DNA from: Nissolia schottii
Taxonomy: Eukaryota > Streptophyta > Magnoliopsida > Fabales > Fabaceae
Direction: 5' to 3'
Assembly: GCA_003254905.1 (NCBI GenBank)
Contig: QANU01086678.1
Location: forward strand, 113,112 to 177,111
Length of the DNA: 64,000 bases
The translations under genes and the position numbers were made by a program. Positions 49,705 to 61,479 of this stretch are shown piece after piece. The notes under the pieces were generated by a model. It was not told the DNA's origin. It did no database searches and worked only from the letters and a program-made list of their open reading frames with translations. Positions within the stretch are counted from its first letter, which is position 1, and each line of letters opens with the position of its first letter.

Positions 49705-50810
49705 CGGTTATGATGGAATGAAGTCAAGACCAAACTAAACTCTAACAAAATGGTGACTCCAAGGTTGATTGTAAGCAATTACAGAACATATTGGGGCTAA
49801 TGATCCAAGTCCTAATTGGTTTTCTCAAAATTATAGTTCAAATTCATGGGGACATCCAAATGTGGATCAAAAACTGACAAAAATGGTGAATCAGGAAGGC
49901 TAACAACAATAAACAAGTGGACAAAAGAAATTACCCAGAGAATATGGGTTGGGGTTGGAAAATGGAAGTATAAATCGCAATCAAGCAACCTAAAAATTCA
50001 GTGGTAGCTTCAACATCAGAGAAACGGCCATATCATCTGTTGGAGTTGATTCAACTCCGTCCAAGGATTGCAAAAATGATCAAAGCAAGGATGAAAGAAA
50101 CCCAAAACTGTTAGTTGTGAAATAAGTTATGATGAAATGGATAATGGTCATGAAATTGTGTTTGACAACGATGATGATCTTTCTTTCGGATCCCCTATCT
50201 CTACTTCTAGAGAAAAAAGCCATGAAGGGTGCACCTAAGAATTCACAACAAACTGGGCGTAAAATTATGGTCAATTCTTGGGGTGTTCCCTATATGGAGT
50301 TTCTCAATAGTATATGAGACGAGAATGTCATCACAGAAAGATTATCATCACTATCAAGAACAATTTCAGACTCAATGTAAGCCATTTCATCATAACTTAA
50401 TTTCATAACTAGAGGTTTGTGAGGTTATGAGATTCTTTCATCCCTCTCTTAACCATTTTTGTAATCCTTAGATGGAGTTGAATTAACTCCAATATATGAA
50501 TATGGTCTTTTCCCTAGTGTTGAAGCTACTACTAACCTTTTAGGTTGCTTGAGTGTGATTTAGACTTCTATTTCCATCCCCAAGGCATATTCTTTGCATA
50601 ATTTCTTTTGTCCACTTCTTTATTATTGTTAGCATTGGTAATTCGCCACTACCTTGCTTTGTCAGTTTTTGAGCCACATTTGAACCGCTCCATGTATTTG
50701 AACTAGATTTTGAGAAAACCAAGGTCTTGGAACACTATCACTAGCTAGACATGTTATGTGATTACTTAGAATCAACCCTGGAGTCTCCATCTCAATTCAG
50801 TTTGGTGTTA
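49705..50810. repeat. Imperfect hairpin A (centre about 50258), gene-fragment derived
   Basis: The left arm (49705-50245) is repeated as its reverse complement in the right arm (50270-50810). On the plus strand the left arm reads in pieces NWFSQNYSSNSWGHPNVDQK and DSTPSKDCKNDQSKDE, then SYDEMDNGHEIVFDNDDDLS across a frame change. The right arm gives a variant of the same protein on the minus strand. The loop region encodes similar words both ways (around GCACCTAAGAATTC and its mirror). The parent protein is not identified; the Ser/Asn-Trp-Gly and Asp-rich pattern weakly recalls the N-terminal part of SGS3-like proteins. The arms differ by perhaps 15-20 percent by eye. Confidence 0.7.
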
Positions 50811-51611
50811 GTCCAATTCCATCTCAATGATTGGATTTAGAACCAGACACTATACACACTTCCCAACTTTGGAAAAGGATCAACACTATCATCATCAACC
50901 ATGACTCAATTGTCAATGTGATTACAGTTATTTCAAAGAATAAATTATAAAATTAATCACCTTGTGCAATATTGCAAAAAACATCTTCCTGATGGCTTAA
51001 TAACAGAGCCTCGAGGAAAACTACAAGAAAAGCTCATAAAGCACTAAAAAAACACACAACATCAAAAATTTCTGGTCAGTGTACAAATAAATATGAATTT
51101 TGGGTGATTGTTGATTATGATACAAAGTAATGTTTCTAGTGCTCATGAAGGTAATATGTCAGTTTTACACTTAGATATTACACATTTATTTAAACTTAAT
51201 TCGATCTCCACGCACAAATTTTGTTGTCAAAATGGCTAATTACTGAGAATGGATGCATATAATAGCACACGAACCACAACCTTGTGAGTTTTCTAAAAGT
51301 AGAAGATAAATTCACATGCTAGCAACTGGGGATTGAATCATACATAACACATGCATTAAGAACATTGAGAAACTAATACGAAATTTTTGTTACAAATACA
51401 TAAACTTTACCCCAACCAATAATAAATTTATATCATGTTATTACAACAAATACATGACAGAGGTTTTACTTTACCTTGGTGGTTATGTCTAGTTCTAGAT
51501 CTAGGTGCGGCCAAAGAAGTAAAAGGAGGTTCCTCGTAGTCTCATTTCATGGTTTTGGCAATTGAAGTGTTTGTGTCTCTATGCGAATGCCAAGTTACGT
51601 CTCATTTGGAT

Positions 51612-51644
<33 letters not shown>

Positions 51645-51850
51645 CGTGTTGTGTCGTAGGGGTTAAATCAAGTGTAGTATGGACTATGGGTGTGGAAGAG
51701 GTGAGGCTAGGGATGAGTGATGACGTAATAGGGCATCTGTAACTCCTTCTCATTGGTTAACAACTTACAAAAAATGGTAGTGTGCGTATGGCATCTCAAT
51801 AATAGTCAAGAAGGGCGGTATCTTTGACTCTATCTTTTTTATTTGTTAAA
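50811..51850. repeat. Direct repeat A: shared flank of hairpin A
   Basis: The segment matches 58100-59130 in the same direction: ACACACTTCCCAACTTTG, ATTAATCACCTTGTGCAATA, GTGTACAAATAAATATGAAT, AAAATGGCTA and TATGGACTATGGGTGTGG. Here the middle carries an (AG)n tract at 51616-51642 that is absent from the other copy. Confidence 0.7.
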
Positions 51851-51939
51851 ATAACTAAAGTTATCATATATTTAAGAGAATTTATTACCTACAAATAGAG
51901 GTAAGGAGAGTTAGAAGAAACTTTATAATTTCATTTGAT

Positions 51940-52760
51940 TCGTATTTAAATAAATTAATCCAAAAAAGGTGAGAAATCTTTTTAAAATTCAAAATGACAA
52001 TTAATATAAGTAAAGTATCATTATTTATAATTATAAATTAATAAAAAAAAGAGAAATCATTTTAAAGTTTTTCTCTATTTATATTAATTACTATTCCCTC
52101 TGTTCCATTTTATCTATCAATTTCACTTTTTTGATACATTCAAAAATTAATGTATCTAGACATAATTGTGTCATGATATTAGTGTTTCAATGTACCTAAA
52201 AAGTGAAAGTGACATATAAAATGGACCGTGGGGAGTATTTTGACTTAATTAATCCAAAAAATGAGAGAAATCTTTTTTAAAATCTTATTCTGTTAATATT
52301 AATGATAATAACAAAGAAACTTTGTTTCTTTTATTTCATATTTAAATACGTTAATCTAGAAAAGGAGAGAAATCATTTTAAAATCCAAAGTAACAATTAA
52401 TATAAGTAAAATAACATTATTTAAAATTATAAATTAATACAAAAAAGGAGAGAAATATTTTAAAAAATTTGTTCTATATATATTAATTAATATTTTGACT
52501 TAATTAATCCAAAAAGAAGAGAAAAATATTTTTAAAATTTTATTCTGTTTATATTAATGGTAATAAGGAAGAAAATTTATAATTTCTTTGAATAATATAT
52601 AAGATAATACTCTATAAAGAAATAAAAACTCAGAGTAATAATTAATATTAATAATTAATATAAATAAAATAACCTTTTTTATAATTTGAAATTGATCCAG
52701 AAAAGGAAAGGAATATTTTAAATTTTTTTATTTAAATTAATTATTGATTTGAAACTTTTC
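51940..52760. repeat. AT-rich sub-repeats (TTAATCCAAAAAAGG family)
   Basis: At least five spaced imperfect copies of a unit that starts AATTAATCCA(G/A)AAA(A)GG-AGAGAAAT and continues TTTTAAAATT, T(A/T)TTCT, ATTTATATTAAT. The same unit array recurs at 59215-59775. Unit length varies between about 85 and 140 bases. Confidence 0.6.
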
Positions 52761-53249
52761 TCATTCATATAATATTCTCTTTCTTCTTTTGGTGCGAATT
52801 AAATAAAAATAACCAAAGCTATGCATTTAAATTTTCTTTTTGTATTTAACCACTAGTCTTTGATGGACCTTTCGCGTGCCGAATACCCATGGTTCAAGGA
52901 ACTAAAGAACTCACTTAAGGGAGTGGTTTCTCCCAATATCGATTATTCAATTTTTAGGGCTCAAACTCAAAACCACTAGTTAAGCAATTGGAGTTCATTA
53001 CCTCTTCAACTACCCATGTGTTGATAACTATGAAGTTCGCTAAGATTAGACGTCAACATTGGAATTGTGATTTATAATTCTAAATTTAATTTTGAATTGG
53101 CTTAGAATATTAAATTCTATGTAATTAGGTTAGCTAAAGAATTAGATCATGAATTGTAATTCTAAATTTTATTTCAATTTTATTATTTAAATTTGTGATT
53201 CAAAATTTTAAAATTGATGAAAATATTAGCAAAAAAAATATTTTTGTAA
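52761..53249. other. Spacer between repeat arrays
   Basis: A slightly GC-richer piece at 52860-53030 (CTTTCGCGTGCCGAATACCC) may be a decayed repeat. The rest is AT-rich. No gene. Confidence 0.4.
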
Positions 53250-53800
53250 TATAATGATATTTTTATTATACTTGTGTATGTGAAAATTATTTATTTATAT
53301 ATTATTAAATTAAAACTTAGAAATTTAGATATTTGTAATATTTATGAAGATATTAAATTTCAATAAATATGATTGCTAGTAAATAAATGATAAAGAGAAA
53401 GAATATAAACTTTAATGAGTAAAAAGAAACTTGCTCGGCCTTGCCGAACTAGATTGGGTGCTTGAATCAAACAATGTACTTCATCCCATAGGCTCCAACA
53501 CAAGAACTTTGTGATCATGTACCCTCTCATTCCATCTTCACCTTTGAGATAGAGATTATTGATTTGTGTGTTCATTTTTTTCCTCCTCTAGAGGATTCAA
53601 ACAGACAACGCCTTGGCTCAAAAATTTGGGAGATGCTACTTGAGCTACTAGCTCTTGACCATGGGACTGGTTCATGGAATTAGATATCTAATTCTATATG
53701 TTATGCTTAACACAATAATTAGAATTAATAGACTCAATTCCAATTCCATGTTAAATTTCTAATATTGAAAGCACAAAATTAAATTTTGACATCAATATAA
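53250..53800 (-). repeat. Inverted-repeat arm (pairs with 63451-64000), holds a SINE-like unit
   Basis: The whole segment matches the reverse complement of 63451-64000, base 53250 pairing with 64000. On the minus strand it carries an A-box-like TAGCTCAAGTAG (53648-53637) and a weakened B-box GTTTGAATCC (53602-53593), the internal Pol III promoter layout of tRNA-derived SINEs. The pairing extends well beyond that unit into AT-rich flanks, so the SINE is a passenger in a larger duplicated segment. The small minus-strand frame 53360-53575 is incidental. Confidence 0.75.
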
Positions 53801-54140
53801 TCCATAAATCGTAGATGTAACATCAAAATAATCCTTCCATCAATTCAAGTTAACTCTCCATCCACTTCCATCCTACTTAACTATTTTTTTTAAAACTCTA
53901 ATCTACTAAAAATAAAATAAAATTCAGATACCTTATCAACACTCATTTTATATTCCTTCGAAGAATGTTGATAAGTGTCATATTTTGGTACTTTCATAGG
54001 TTAGAATGGCACTTATCTATTTTTTTTTCTATGAAATTATTAACCAATTTCCCCACTTTTGTGTAAATTTAGTATAGTTAAGAGAATTGATATTTATTTG
54101 GTGAATTGATGCAATTCTTATCAATTTCCCATATAGATCA
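53801..54140. repeat. Repeat segment shared with 59925-60055 and 61975-62000
   Basis: TTCAAGTTAACTCTCCATCC, ACTCTAATCTAC and GATACC(T)TATCAA recur in the same direction at about 59928-60053, and the last phrase again at 61980. A small hairpin (TTATCAACACTCATTTTATA with AATGTTGATAAGTGTC) lies at 53935-53980. Confidence 0.55.
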
Positions 54141-54149
54141 GAGGCATGA

Positions 54150-55400
54150 ATCAAAAGAGCTACACAATAGGAATTAACGATGACTTTGTCATAGATTTTG
54201 CACCAGGATGGAGATTGAATCTCAATTCGATGTCAACTACAAAGTTGTAGATCTATCTCTTAGCTTTAAGTGAAGATTTGAATCACCTCAATCCGAGATC
54301 TGTAGACAAAGTTATTGCAATTTTATTAACTACTGTGCAGACCAATCCGCTGAGCGCCCTCTGAAATTGCTTAAGGCTGAAGAAACTTCAAGTTGAAGCC
54401 ATCCTTAAATCGCCTAGGCCGCTAAGCGACCCTTGTAATCCGCTGAGCGGCTTGAACCTGAAAATCACTATAAAAGGAGACCAAAATCGAGGCCTTGGGC
54501 ATTCATTCATTTTCAAACACTTAGAACTTGAAAAACAGAACAGAGAGCAAGGGGAGACCGAGAGGAAGGCAGAGAAGGAAGCCAAGAGAGGTTGAGGAGC
54601 ACGACGGCACTCATCATGGTGGCATGAAAATGTGTCATGATGAACGTCCATTACCTTGTTCTTTGATTTCCTCTGGTAAGATGGATTTATAATCCTCTTG
54701 TTGTTGGGATTTTGACAAGTATTATGGTTTGATTGTATCCATTTAACTCTTTTCTATATGAATCTATAATATTCCATGATTTACATGATTTGATATTGTG
54801 TTTAATGCTTGTTTTAGCTTTGCTACCTAAAGCATGATCTGAAACTTGATTGTTTGTCAGTGAGAACTGTATTCATTTAGTTAACTAGATTAAATCATCT
54901 AATAGTCCTAATTGCTAGAGATAGAGTTAGGGTTATTAGTCGTTTTAACACCTGAAATTATAGATCGGTTTATTTAGTTAGTTTGTGCAAGAGATTGACA
55001 AAATGACAAAGGAAACCGAGTGATCTTTTCATGCTTGAAAGAGATGAACAAGATATGAACTGGTGGCGAGGAATCAATGGAATTGATAATTCATATGCAT
55101 TGAGTAATGGATATATGAAAACTGTATTACGAGTTAATTCTCAACAAGCTTCCTCATCTGGTTTTCACTCGGTGTCATTTTATCTTTGTTTAATTTATTT
55201 ATGTTAAAAATCAATTTCCAATAATACACCTCATTGTTTAATTATCAAACTCAAGAATGACTTTATTCTACTTCCTGTGGATACGACTATACTCGACGAT
55301 ACTGGAATTGAATCCTTTGAGGATTTGAAAGCTATAAAATAGGATATATATAAAACAACAAGAGTGCAAAAAGCTTTCAACAAACATACATCTCTTTATC
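54150..55400 (+). mobile_element. Athila-type (Ty3-gypsy) solo LTR, ends not fixed
   Basis: It has the form of soybean-type Athila LTRs: repeated short palindromic motifs CCGCTGAGCG, CCGCTAAGCG and CCGCTGAGCG at 54348, 54418 and 54439; a TATA box TATAAAAG at 54469-54476; a long AT-rich leader; and a tail with CTTCCTGTGGATACGACTAT (55277-55296) and GACGATACTGG. No TGGCGCC primer site or gag follows. It interrupts the surrounding repeat cluster. Candidate TG and CA ends did not give a convincing 5-bp duplication. Confidence 0.65.
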
Positions 55401-55429
55401 CTGAAATACATTGATGATGACAACCATGC

Positions 55430-56130
55430 TTCATCTCTCTCAAACTCATTTATGAAAATCTGTCAAAACGGTTTCCCTTAAATCATCATCTTGATCCCTC
55501 TCTTCACCTAGCACCATCACAACCAGTACACATCAATGGTGACCCAATCGTTGGACACAAACAACCAAGAAAGTGATAAGACAAGTACGAATTATATCTC
55601 AAAACTTAATTTTTTAACCCAATTCATTTTTCTGTACTCATTCAAACCATTTTTTCTCTTTGCAAAAAAAGAGAGAAAGTAATAAAATCATGTTCGTCAA
55701 ATTCTACTTTAGTAGTAGAAACTTTCTAACCTACAATTTCATGTGAAAATCTATCTCCAAAAGCGAAGTTGAGAATTCCCTTGATTTTATTTCTTTCCCC
55801 CTTAATTTATTGTTTTCGTTGTGATTATTACATTGTTTTGTCTTTTGTTGAAGTAGTTTGAAGTTTTGAAATTTGATGTCCTTAACTTTGACTGCACGTG
55901 GCTAGTTTGGCTTTGATTTATTCTTTCAATAGGATGAGAAAACTCCTTAAGCTAGGCGATATAGAGCTTGATGAGGTGTGAAGCTCCTAAAGCTTTTGAT
56001 TTGTTATATTGCAGCGGGGTGTAGTTCGAAAGACGAAAAAATGGGAGTGCTCAAAAAAATTTTTCGAGTAGTTTCGGGTATCGAAAAAAAGAGCTAAATT
56101 AGGAGAAGATGGATGCAGAGTTAATTAGAA
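55430..56130 (+). pseudogene. La-protein gene fragment, copy 1 (frameshifted)
   Basis: The segment aligns with 60050-60740 and 62690-63075. The start codon is at 55536 (MVTQSLDTNN, shifted out of frame by a small deletion relative to the other copies, which read MVTPSLDEETTKKVIRQ). The second piece, after an intron-like stretch, starts near 55700 with EFYFS and is then shifted again. It derives from the N-terminal La motif of a La (Lupus autoantigen) homolog. The block 55830-56130, shared with the 60.05 kb copy, is non-coding. Confidence 0.65.
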
Positions 56131-56510
56131 TGAATTTAAGGATTTTTTTTAATGTAACAATTTACCATTTAGGTATTACAATAATATTCAGTAACCTTAA
56201 AATGACCATCAATTTAAAATAGTCGTTCGCAGCTATTATTTCTTATATTAAGAATCTTAAAATCTCTAAATAAAATAGCCATTCTTTCACCATTTTTTGT
56301 CATTCCACTCACCATTTTAACACCACAAAATCTCAACAATTTTTTTTATAGTATTGTTACATTTTGTGAAACAAAAGACAAGATACTCAGCATTCCAACA
56401 CCATAAACACTCACAACCAACAAATCATTTCAATACCACAAACACTCAACACAGAGTCACAACCTATATTGCAAGCACTCCATACACAAAATTTAGAGGC
56501 AATAACGCAT
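56130..56510. repeat. Inverted-repeat arm (pairs with 61480-61770)
   Basis: Reverse-complement matches to 61480-61770 include TATTTCTTATATTAAGAATC, TTCACCATTTTTTGTCATT, CACTCACCATTTTAACAC, ACCATAAACACT and ATACCACAAACA. The two arms lie about 5 kb apart and enclose hairpin B and La copies 2 and 3. Confidence 0.7.
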
Positions 56511-56629
56511 TTGAGCACCACAAAAAAATTTAATTGACACCAAAATCTACATGCATGCAGGGATCACAGTTCAAATAAATATGTAATATGTAAGCGTTGA
56601 ATCAACACAATACCTTCAAGAATACTAGA

Positions 56630-58400
56630 CATCCATTATTAGTTAATATCAACATTGAAATAGATGAAATTCATGTTTATTTGTACACTAATCAAGAATT
56701 TCTGATGTTGCATGTATTATGTTTTTTCCTATTCCTCCGTCAACTTTCCATGTAAATTCCTCAAGGCTTTGTTCTTAAGGCTTGAAGAAGGTGTTTTTCA
56801 TAATATTGCACAAGGTGATTAATTTATAATTTATTCTTTGAAATAATGGTAATCACTGTAAAAAATTGAATCCTTGTTGATAATAGTGTTGATCCATTTT
56901 CAAAGTTGGGAAGTGTGTATAGTGTGTAATTCCAAATTTTATCAGTTGTGATGGAATGAAGCCAACACCAAACTAAATTCTGAACAAAAGGGTGACTCCA
57001 AGGAGGATTGTAAGCAATCACAGAACATAATTTGGGCCAATGATCCAAGACCTTGGTTTTCTAAGAATTCTAGTTCAAATGCATGGGGACATGCAAATGT
57101 GGTTCAAAAACTAACAAAGAAAGGTAATGATGAATCAACAAGGATAACAACAATAAATAAGTGAACAAAAGCAATTATGCAAAGAACATGGCTTAGGGTG
57201 GAAATGGAAGTATGATTCACAATCAAGAAACCTAATAATTTAGCAGTAGCTTCAACATTAAAGAAAGGGTCGTATTCATTGTTGGAGTTTATTCAACTCC
57301 ACCTAAGAATTGCAAAAATGGTCAATGCAAGGATGAAAGAATCCTAGAATCTACAACCTTGTTAGTTGTGAAATAAGTTATGATGAAATGGCTAATGGTA
57401 ATGAATTTGCGTTTGATAGTGATGATGACCTTTCTACGACTCCCCCCATCTCAAGTATTGGTGAAAAGAGGCATGATGCGTGCACCCAAGCCATGAAAGG
57501 TGCACCGAACCATTCACAACCAACTCGGCATAAAATTATGGTCAATGCTTGGGGTGCTCCCTTTATGGCTTTTCTAACCAGTATATGAGACGATGTCGTC
57601 GAAGAAAGATCATTATCACTATCAAACACAATTTCAAACTCATCGTAAGCCATTTCATCATAACTTAATTTCACAACTACAGGCTTGCGAGGTTCTGAGA
57701 TTCTTTCATCCTTTTATTGACCATTTTTGCAACCCTTAGATGAAGTCGAACCAAATCCAATATATGAATATGGCCCCATCCTTGGTGTTCAAGGCTACTA
57801 CTGAATTTTTAGGTTGCTTGAGTGTGATTCAAACTTCATTTCCACCCTAACCCATATTATTTGTAGAATTTATTTTGTCCACATGTTTATTGTTGTTAGC
57901 TTTGTCGATTCACCACTATCTTGCTTTGTCGGTTTTTTAACCACATTTGAATGTCCTCATGCATTTGAACTAGAATTTTGAGAAAACCAAGGCCTTGGAA
58001 CACTGTCACCAGGCATGTTATGTGACTGCTTAGAATCAACCCTAGAGTCACTAGTTTGTTCACAATTTAGTTTGGTGTTAGCTTAATTCCATTTCAAGTT
58101 AGGTGTTAGCTTATTAGATTCAGAACCAAACACTCTATACACACTTCCCAACTTTGAAAAATGATCAACATTATCATCAACCATGATTCAGTTTTCACTA
58201 TGATTACAGTTATTTCAAAGGATAAATTATAATATTAATCACCTTGTGCAATATTGGAGAAAACGTCTTCCTTAGGTCTTAATAACAAAGCCTCGAGGCT
58301 AACTACGAGGAAAACTTATGGTGAAAAAAAAAATACACGCAACATCAAAAATTTATGATCAGTGTACAAATAAATATGAATTTCAACTATGCGATTGTTG
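56630..58400. repeat. Long imperfect hairpin B (centre about 57525, arms about 880 bp)
   Basis: The left arm (56630-57515) pairs with the right arm (57535-58400) along nearly its full length, from TTTATTTGTACACT near 56677 to ACCGAACCATTCACAACC at the loop. The longest frames are 57388-57588 plus (NGNEFAFDSDDDLS) and 57674-57378 minus (MKLSYDEMAYDEFEIVFDSD), mirror versions of one protein. Further out on the minus strand the right arm reads DHFSKLGSVYRVFGSE near 58160 and SSSNAWGHSNVVKKPTK near 57950. It is the same sequence family as hairpin A, with longer arms. The parent gene is unidentified. Confidence 0.75.
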
Positions 58401-59214
58401 AACATGATACTAAATACTATTTCCATTGTTCATGAAGGTAATATGCCAATTTTACACTTATATATTGTGCACCCGTAGATTTTGTTGTCAAAATGGCTAT
58501 GTAAAATAATGGGAATCAATGCATATAATCCCACAAGAACCACAACGCTGTGAGTTTTTAACAAGTGGAAGAAAAATTCATTAGCTAGCAACTGAGATCT
58601 TCATAACACAATGAAGAACTAAAGAGGCTCAACCTTTACTCCCTACAGTACTTTCCCACAATTGAATCATACATAACACATGCATAAAGAACATTGAGAA
58701 ACAAATATGAAACGTTTCTTAGAAATACATCAACTGTACCACCAATTACTAATAATAAATTCGTATCATGTTATTACAACAAACAAATAATCACAGAGGC
58801 TTTACTTGGTGGTTATGTCTGGTTCTGGATTGAGGTGGGGCCAAAGAAGTTGAAGGAGGTTTCTCATATTCTCGTTTCATGCGGTTATGCATGGCAATAG
58901 CAATGTTTGTGTCTCTTTGTGGATGACCAAGTTATTTCCCATTTGGATTATTATATGGAGAAAGATTGTGTTGTGTTGTTGGGGTTGAATCAAGTGTAAT
59001 ATGGACTATGGGTGTGGTGGAGGTGGTCCCTTGATGAATGATAATGTAATAGGGCAACGATAACTCATTCTCATTGGTTGAAACCACCAACGAATGGTAG
59101 GGTGCATTAACTACATCTCAATAGTTAAGAAGGACAGAATCTTTTGACTCTATTTTTTTACTTGTTAATATGACCAAAGTTGTCATATATTTTAGAGAAT
59201 TTAACATTATTTAT
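58401..59214. repeat. Direct repeat B: flank of hairpin B matching 51090-51850
   Basis: Shares with 51090-51850 the phrases TTTACACTTA, TTTTGTTGTCAAAATGGCTA, TCATGTTATTACAACAAA, GTGGTTATGTCT and TATGGACTATGGGTGTGG, in the same order and direction. Confidence 0.65.
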
Positions 59215-59775
59215 AATTATAAATTAATCCAAAAAAGGAGGGTAATCTTTTTAAAGTTTTGTTCTATATTTATATTAATTATTATTCCCTCTGGTCCACT
59301 TTATAGCTCGTTTTCACTTTTTTTGTATATTCAGAAATTAATATATGTGAACACAATTGTGTCCAGATATATTAGTTTTTCAATGAATTTAAAAAGCGAA
59401 AGTGACATATAAAATGAACTGAATGAAAGAGTACTTTGAATTAAATAATCCAAAAAGGGAAAAAAAATCTTTTTAAAATTTTATAATATTTATATTAATG
59501 GTTATAATTATTTCTTTTAATTCATATTTAAATAAATTAATCCAGAAAAGGAGATAAATAGTTTTAAGATTCAAAGTAACAATTAATATAAGTAAAGTAA
59601 CATTTTTATAATTACAAATTAATGCAAAAAAGGAAATAAATATTTTTGAAATTTCCTTCTATTTATATCAATTACTATTGTGACTTAATTAATCCAAAAA
59701 AGGGGAGAAATCTTTTCAAATTTTTATTCTATTTATATTAATGGTAACAAGGAAAAAACTTTATAATTTCATTTA
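59215..59775. repeat. AT-rich sub-repeats, second array
   Basis: The same TTAATCCAAAAAAGG-type units as at 51940-52760, four or five copies, ending near AACAAGGAAAAAACTTTATA. Confidence 0.6.
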
Positions 59776-60049
59776 GGGTTAACATCCTAATTAGTCTCTC
59801 AACTTAACAAATTGATAGGTTAGTCATTGGTTTCCTTTAAGTAGTCGTTGAACATTCATAGTATTACTCTAAGTAGTTACTTAGCAATCTAACTATATCC
59901 TCTTGGAATAGGGACTAACGATTCAAGTTAACTCTCCATCCTTTTTTTTTTTTTGAGTGGGACTATCCATCCACTTTCATCATACTTGACCTTTTCTTTT
60001 TAACTCTAATCTACCAAAAAAAAAACACACAAAAATTTAGATACCCTAT
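59776..60049. other. Spacer before La copy 2
   Basis: Non-coding. It includes a phrase shared with 53860-53950 (TTCAAGTTAACTCTCCATCC) and a T-run at 59942-59953. Confidence 0.45.
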
Positions 60050-60740
60050 CAAACTCATTTATGAAAAATCTCTCAAATTGATCTTCCTCAAATTGTCATC
60101 TTCATTCCTCTACTTCACCTCCCACCGCCGCAACCACCACAACTAGTACACATCAATGGTGACACAATTGTTGGATGAAGAAACAACCAAGAAAATGATA
60201 AGTCAAGTACAAATCAATTCTCAATCTTACTTTTTCGCCCAATTCGTTTTTCTTGTAATTATTCAAACCATTTTTCTCTTTGCAAAAGAAAAGTAAATAA
60301 AAAAAAATCATGCTGGTCAAATTCTATTTCAGTAGTAGCAGCTTTCTTATTGACAATTTCGTGTGAAAATCTGTCTCCAAAACCAAAGAGTAGAATTTCC
60401 TTGATTTTATTCCCCCCCGCCCCCCCTAAACTATTGTTTTCGTTGTTATTATTACATTGTTTTGTATTTTGTTGAAGTAATTTGAAGTTTCGAAATTTGA
60501 CAGTCTTAACTTTGACTGCACATGGCTAGTTTGGCTTTAATTTATTTTTTCAATAGGATAGAAAACACCTTAAGCTGGGTGATTTAAAGCTCAATGAGGT
60601 GCGAAGCTTCTGAAGCTTTGATTTGTTATAGATAGTGACGTGTAGTCCGAAAGAGGAAAAAATGGGATTGCTGAAATTTTTTCATGGAGTAGTCTGGGGT
60701 TTTGGAAAAAAAAAATCAAATTAGGAGAAGATGGATGGAG
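60050..60740 (+). pseudogene. La-protein gene fragment, copy 2
   Basis: The start codon at 60156 reads MVTQLLDEETTKK-like. The exon is followed by an intron-like stretch and a second piece at about 60320 (EFYFSSSSFLIDNFV), corresponding to the La motif FYFSDSNLPTDNF of La homologs. The downstream non-coding part matches copy 1. Its first 380 bases pair with the inverted copy 3 at 60800-61230. Confidence 0.65.
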
Positions 60741-60799
60741 AGTTAAGTGACATGAATTGAAGGATCATTTTAATGTCGCGATTTACCAAACAATACAAC

Positions 60800-61230
60800 A
60801 ATAACAACAGAAATGATAGAATTGGGGAAAAAATAAATAAAATCAAGGATACTGCCATCTTTTCTTTTGGAGACAGCTTTTCACATGAAATTTTTAGTGG
60901 TAAGGTTGCTATCACTGAAGTAGAACTCTACCTGCATGCTTTCTTTTTGTTATATATAGAGAGAAAACATGATTTGGAAGATCACAGGAAAACGAATTGG
61001 GTTAAAAAGAAAGATTGAGATATGCTTCATACTTGTCTTATCACTTTCTTTATTGTTTCTTTGTCCAATGATGGTGTCGCCATTGTTGTATGCAAGTTAG
61101 GGTGGTTGCAAGGGTGGGAAATGAGGCAAAAGGAGAAGACGATTTGAGGGAGGCCGATTTGAGAGATTTTCATAAATGAGTATGTGAGATATGAAGCATG
61201 AATTCCATAATCCATGTATTTTTGTGTAGA
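60800..61230 (-). pseudogene. La-protein gene fragment, copy 3 (inverted)
   Basis: On the minus strand the start codon at 61083 gives MATPSLDKETIKKVIRQ, then an intron ending in GCATGCAG, then from 60931 VEFYFSDSNLTTKNFM and a stop, then SKRKDGS. It is the complement-oriented partner of copy 2 (about 380 bases between them including the loop), so the pair can form a hairpin. Upstream on the same strand lies a Ty1-copia fragment, as also seen before copy 4. Confidence 0.72.
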
Positions 61231-61315
61231 TATTATTAGATTTTGAGTTATAGAAGGAATATACAACAAGTTGTTTGTCACACCTCAACTTAGTATGGGT
61301 GAACATGGGTCGGGT
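61205..61315 (-). pseudogene. Ty1-copia pol fragment joined to La copy 3
   Basis: The minus-strand frame reads NNLLYIPSITQNLIISTQKY, which matches the 'LLYVPS..KNLLSVSK' block between protease and integrase of copia polyproteins. The frame then runs into the La fragment leader. The same join appears at 62640-62700 on the plus strand. Confidence 0.65.
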
Positions 61316-61479
61316 CGGTTAGGGACTAGTTCCCCTTACGTAAGTCTCTGGAACGCTTTTTGTAAAAACATGCATTTTAACTTAATTAAAAACAAATGAA
61401 ACTTTTCTTTTCTAAATAAACATAAACTATTTTATATTGAACATAAATATAAACTCATTCAGGTGTATGGAGTGGTTGT
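61316..61479. other. Spacer, possibly LTR-derived
   Basis: Contains GGGTCGGGTCGGTTAGGGAC and GTTCCCCTTACGTAAG, phrases of the kind found in gypsy leftovers; nothing firm. Confidence 0.3.
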
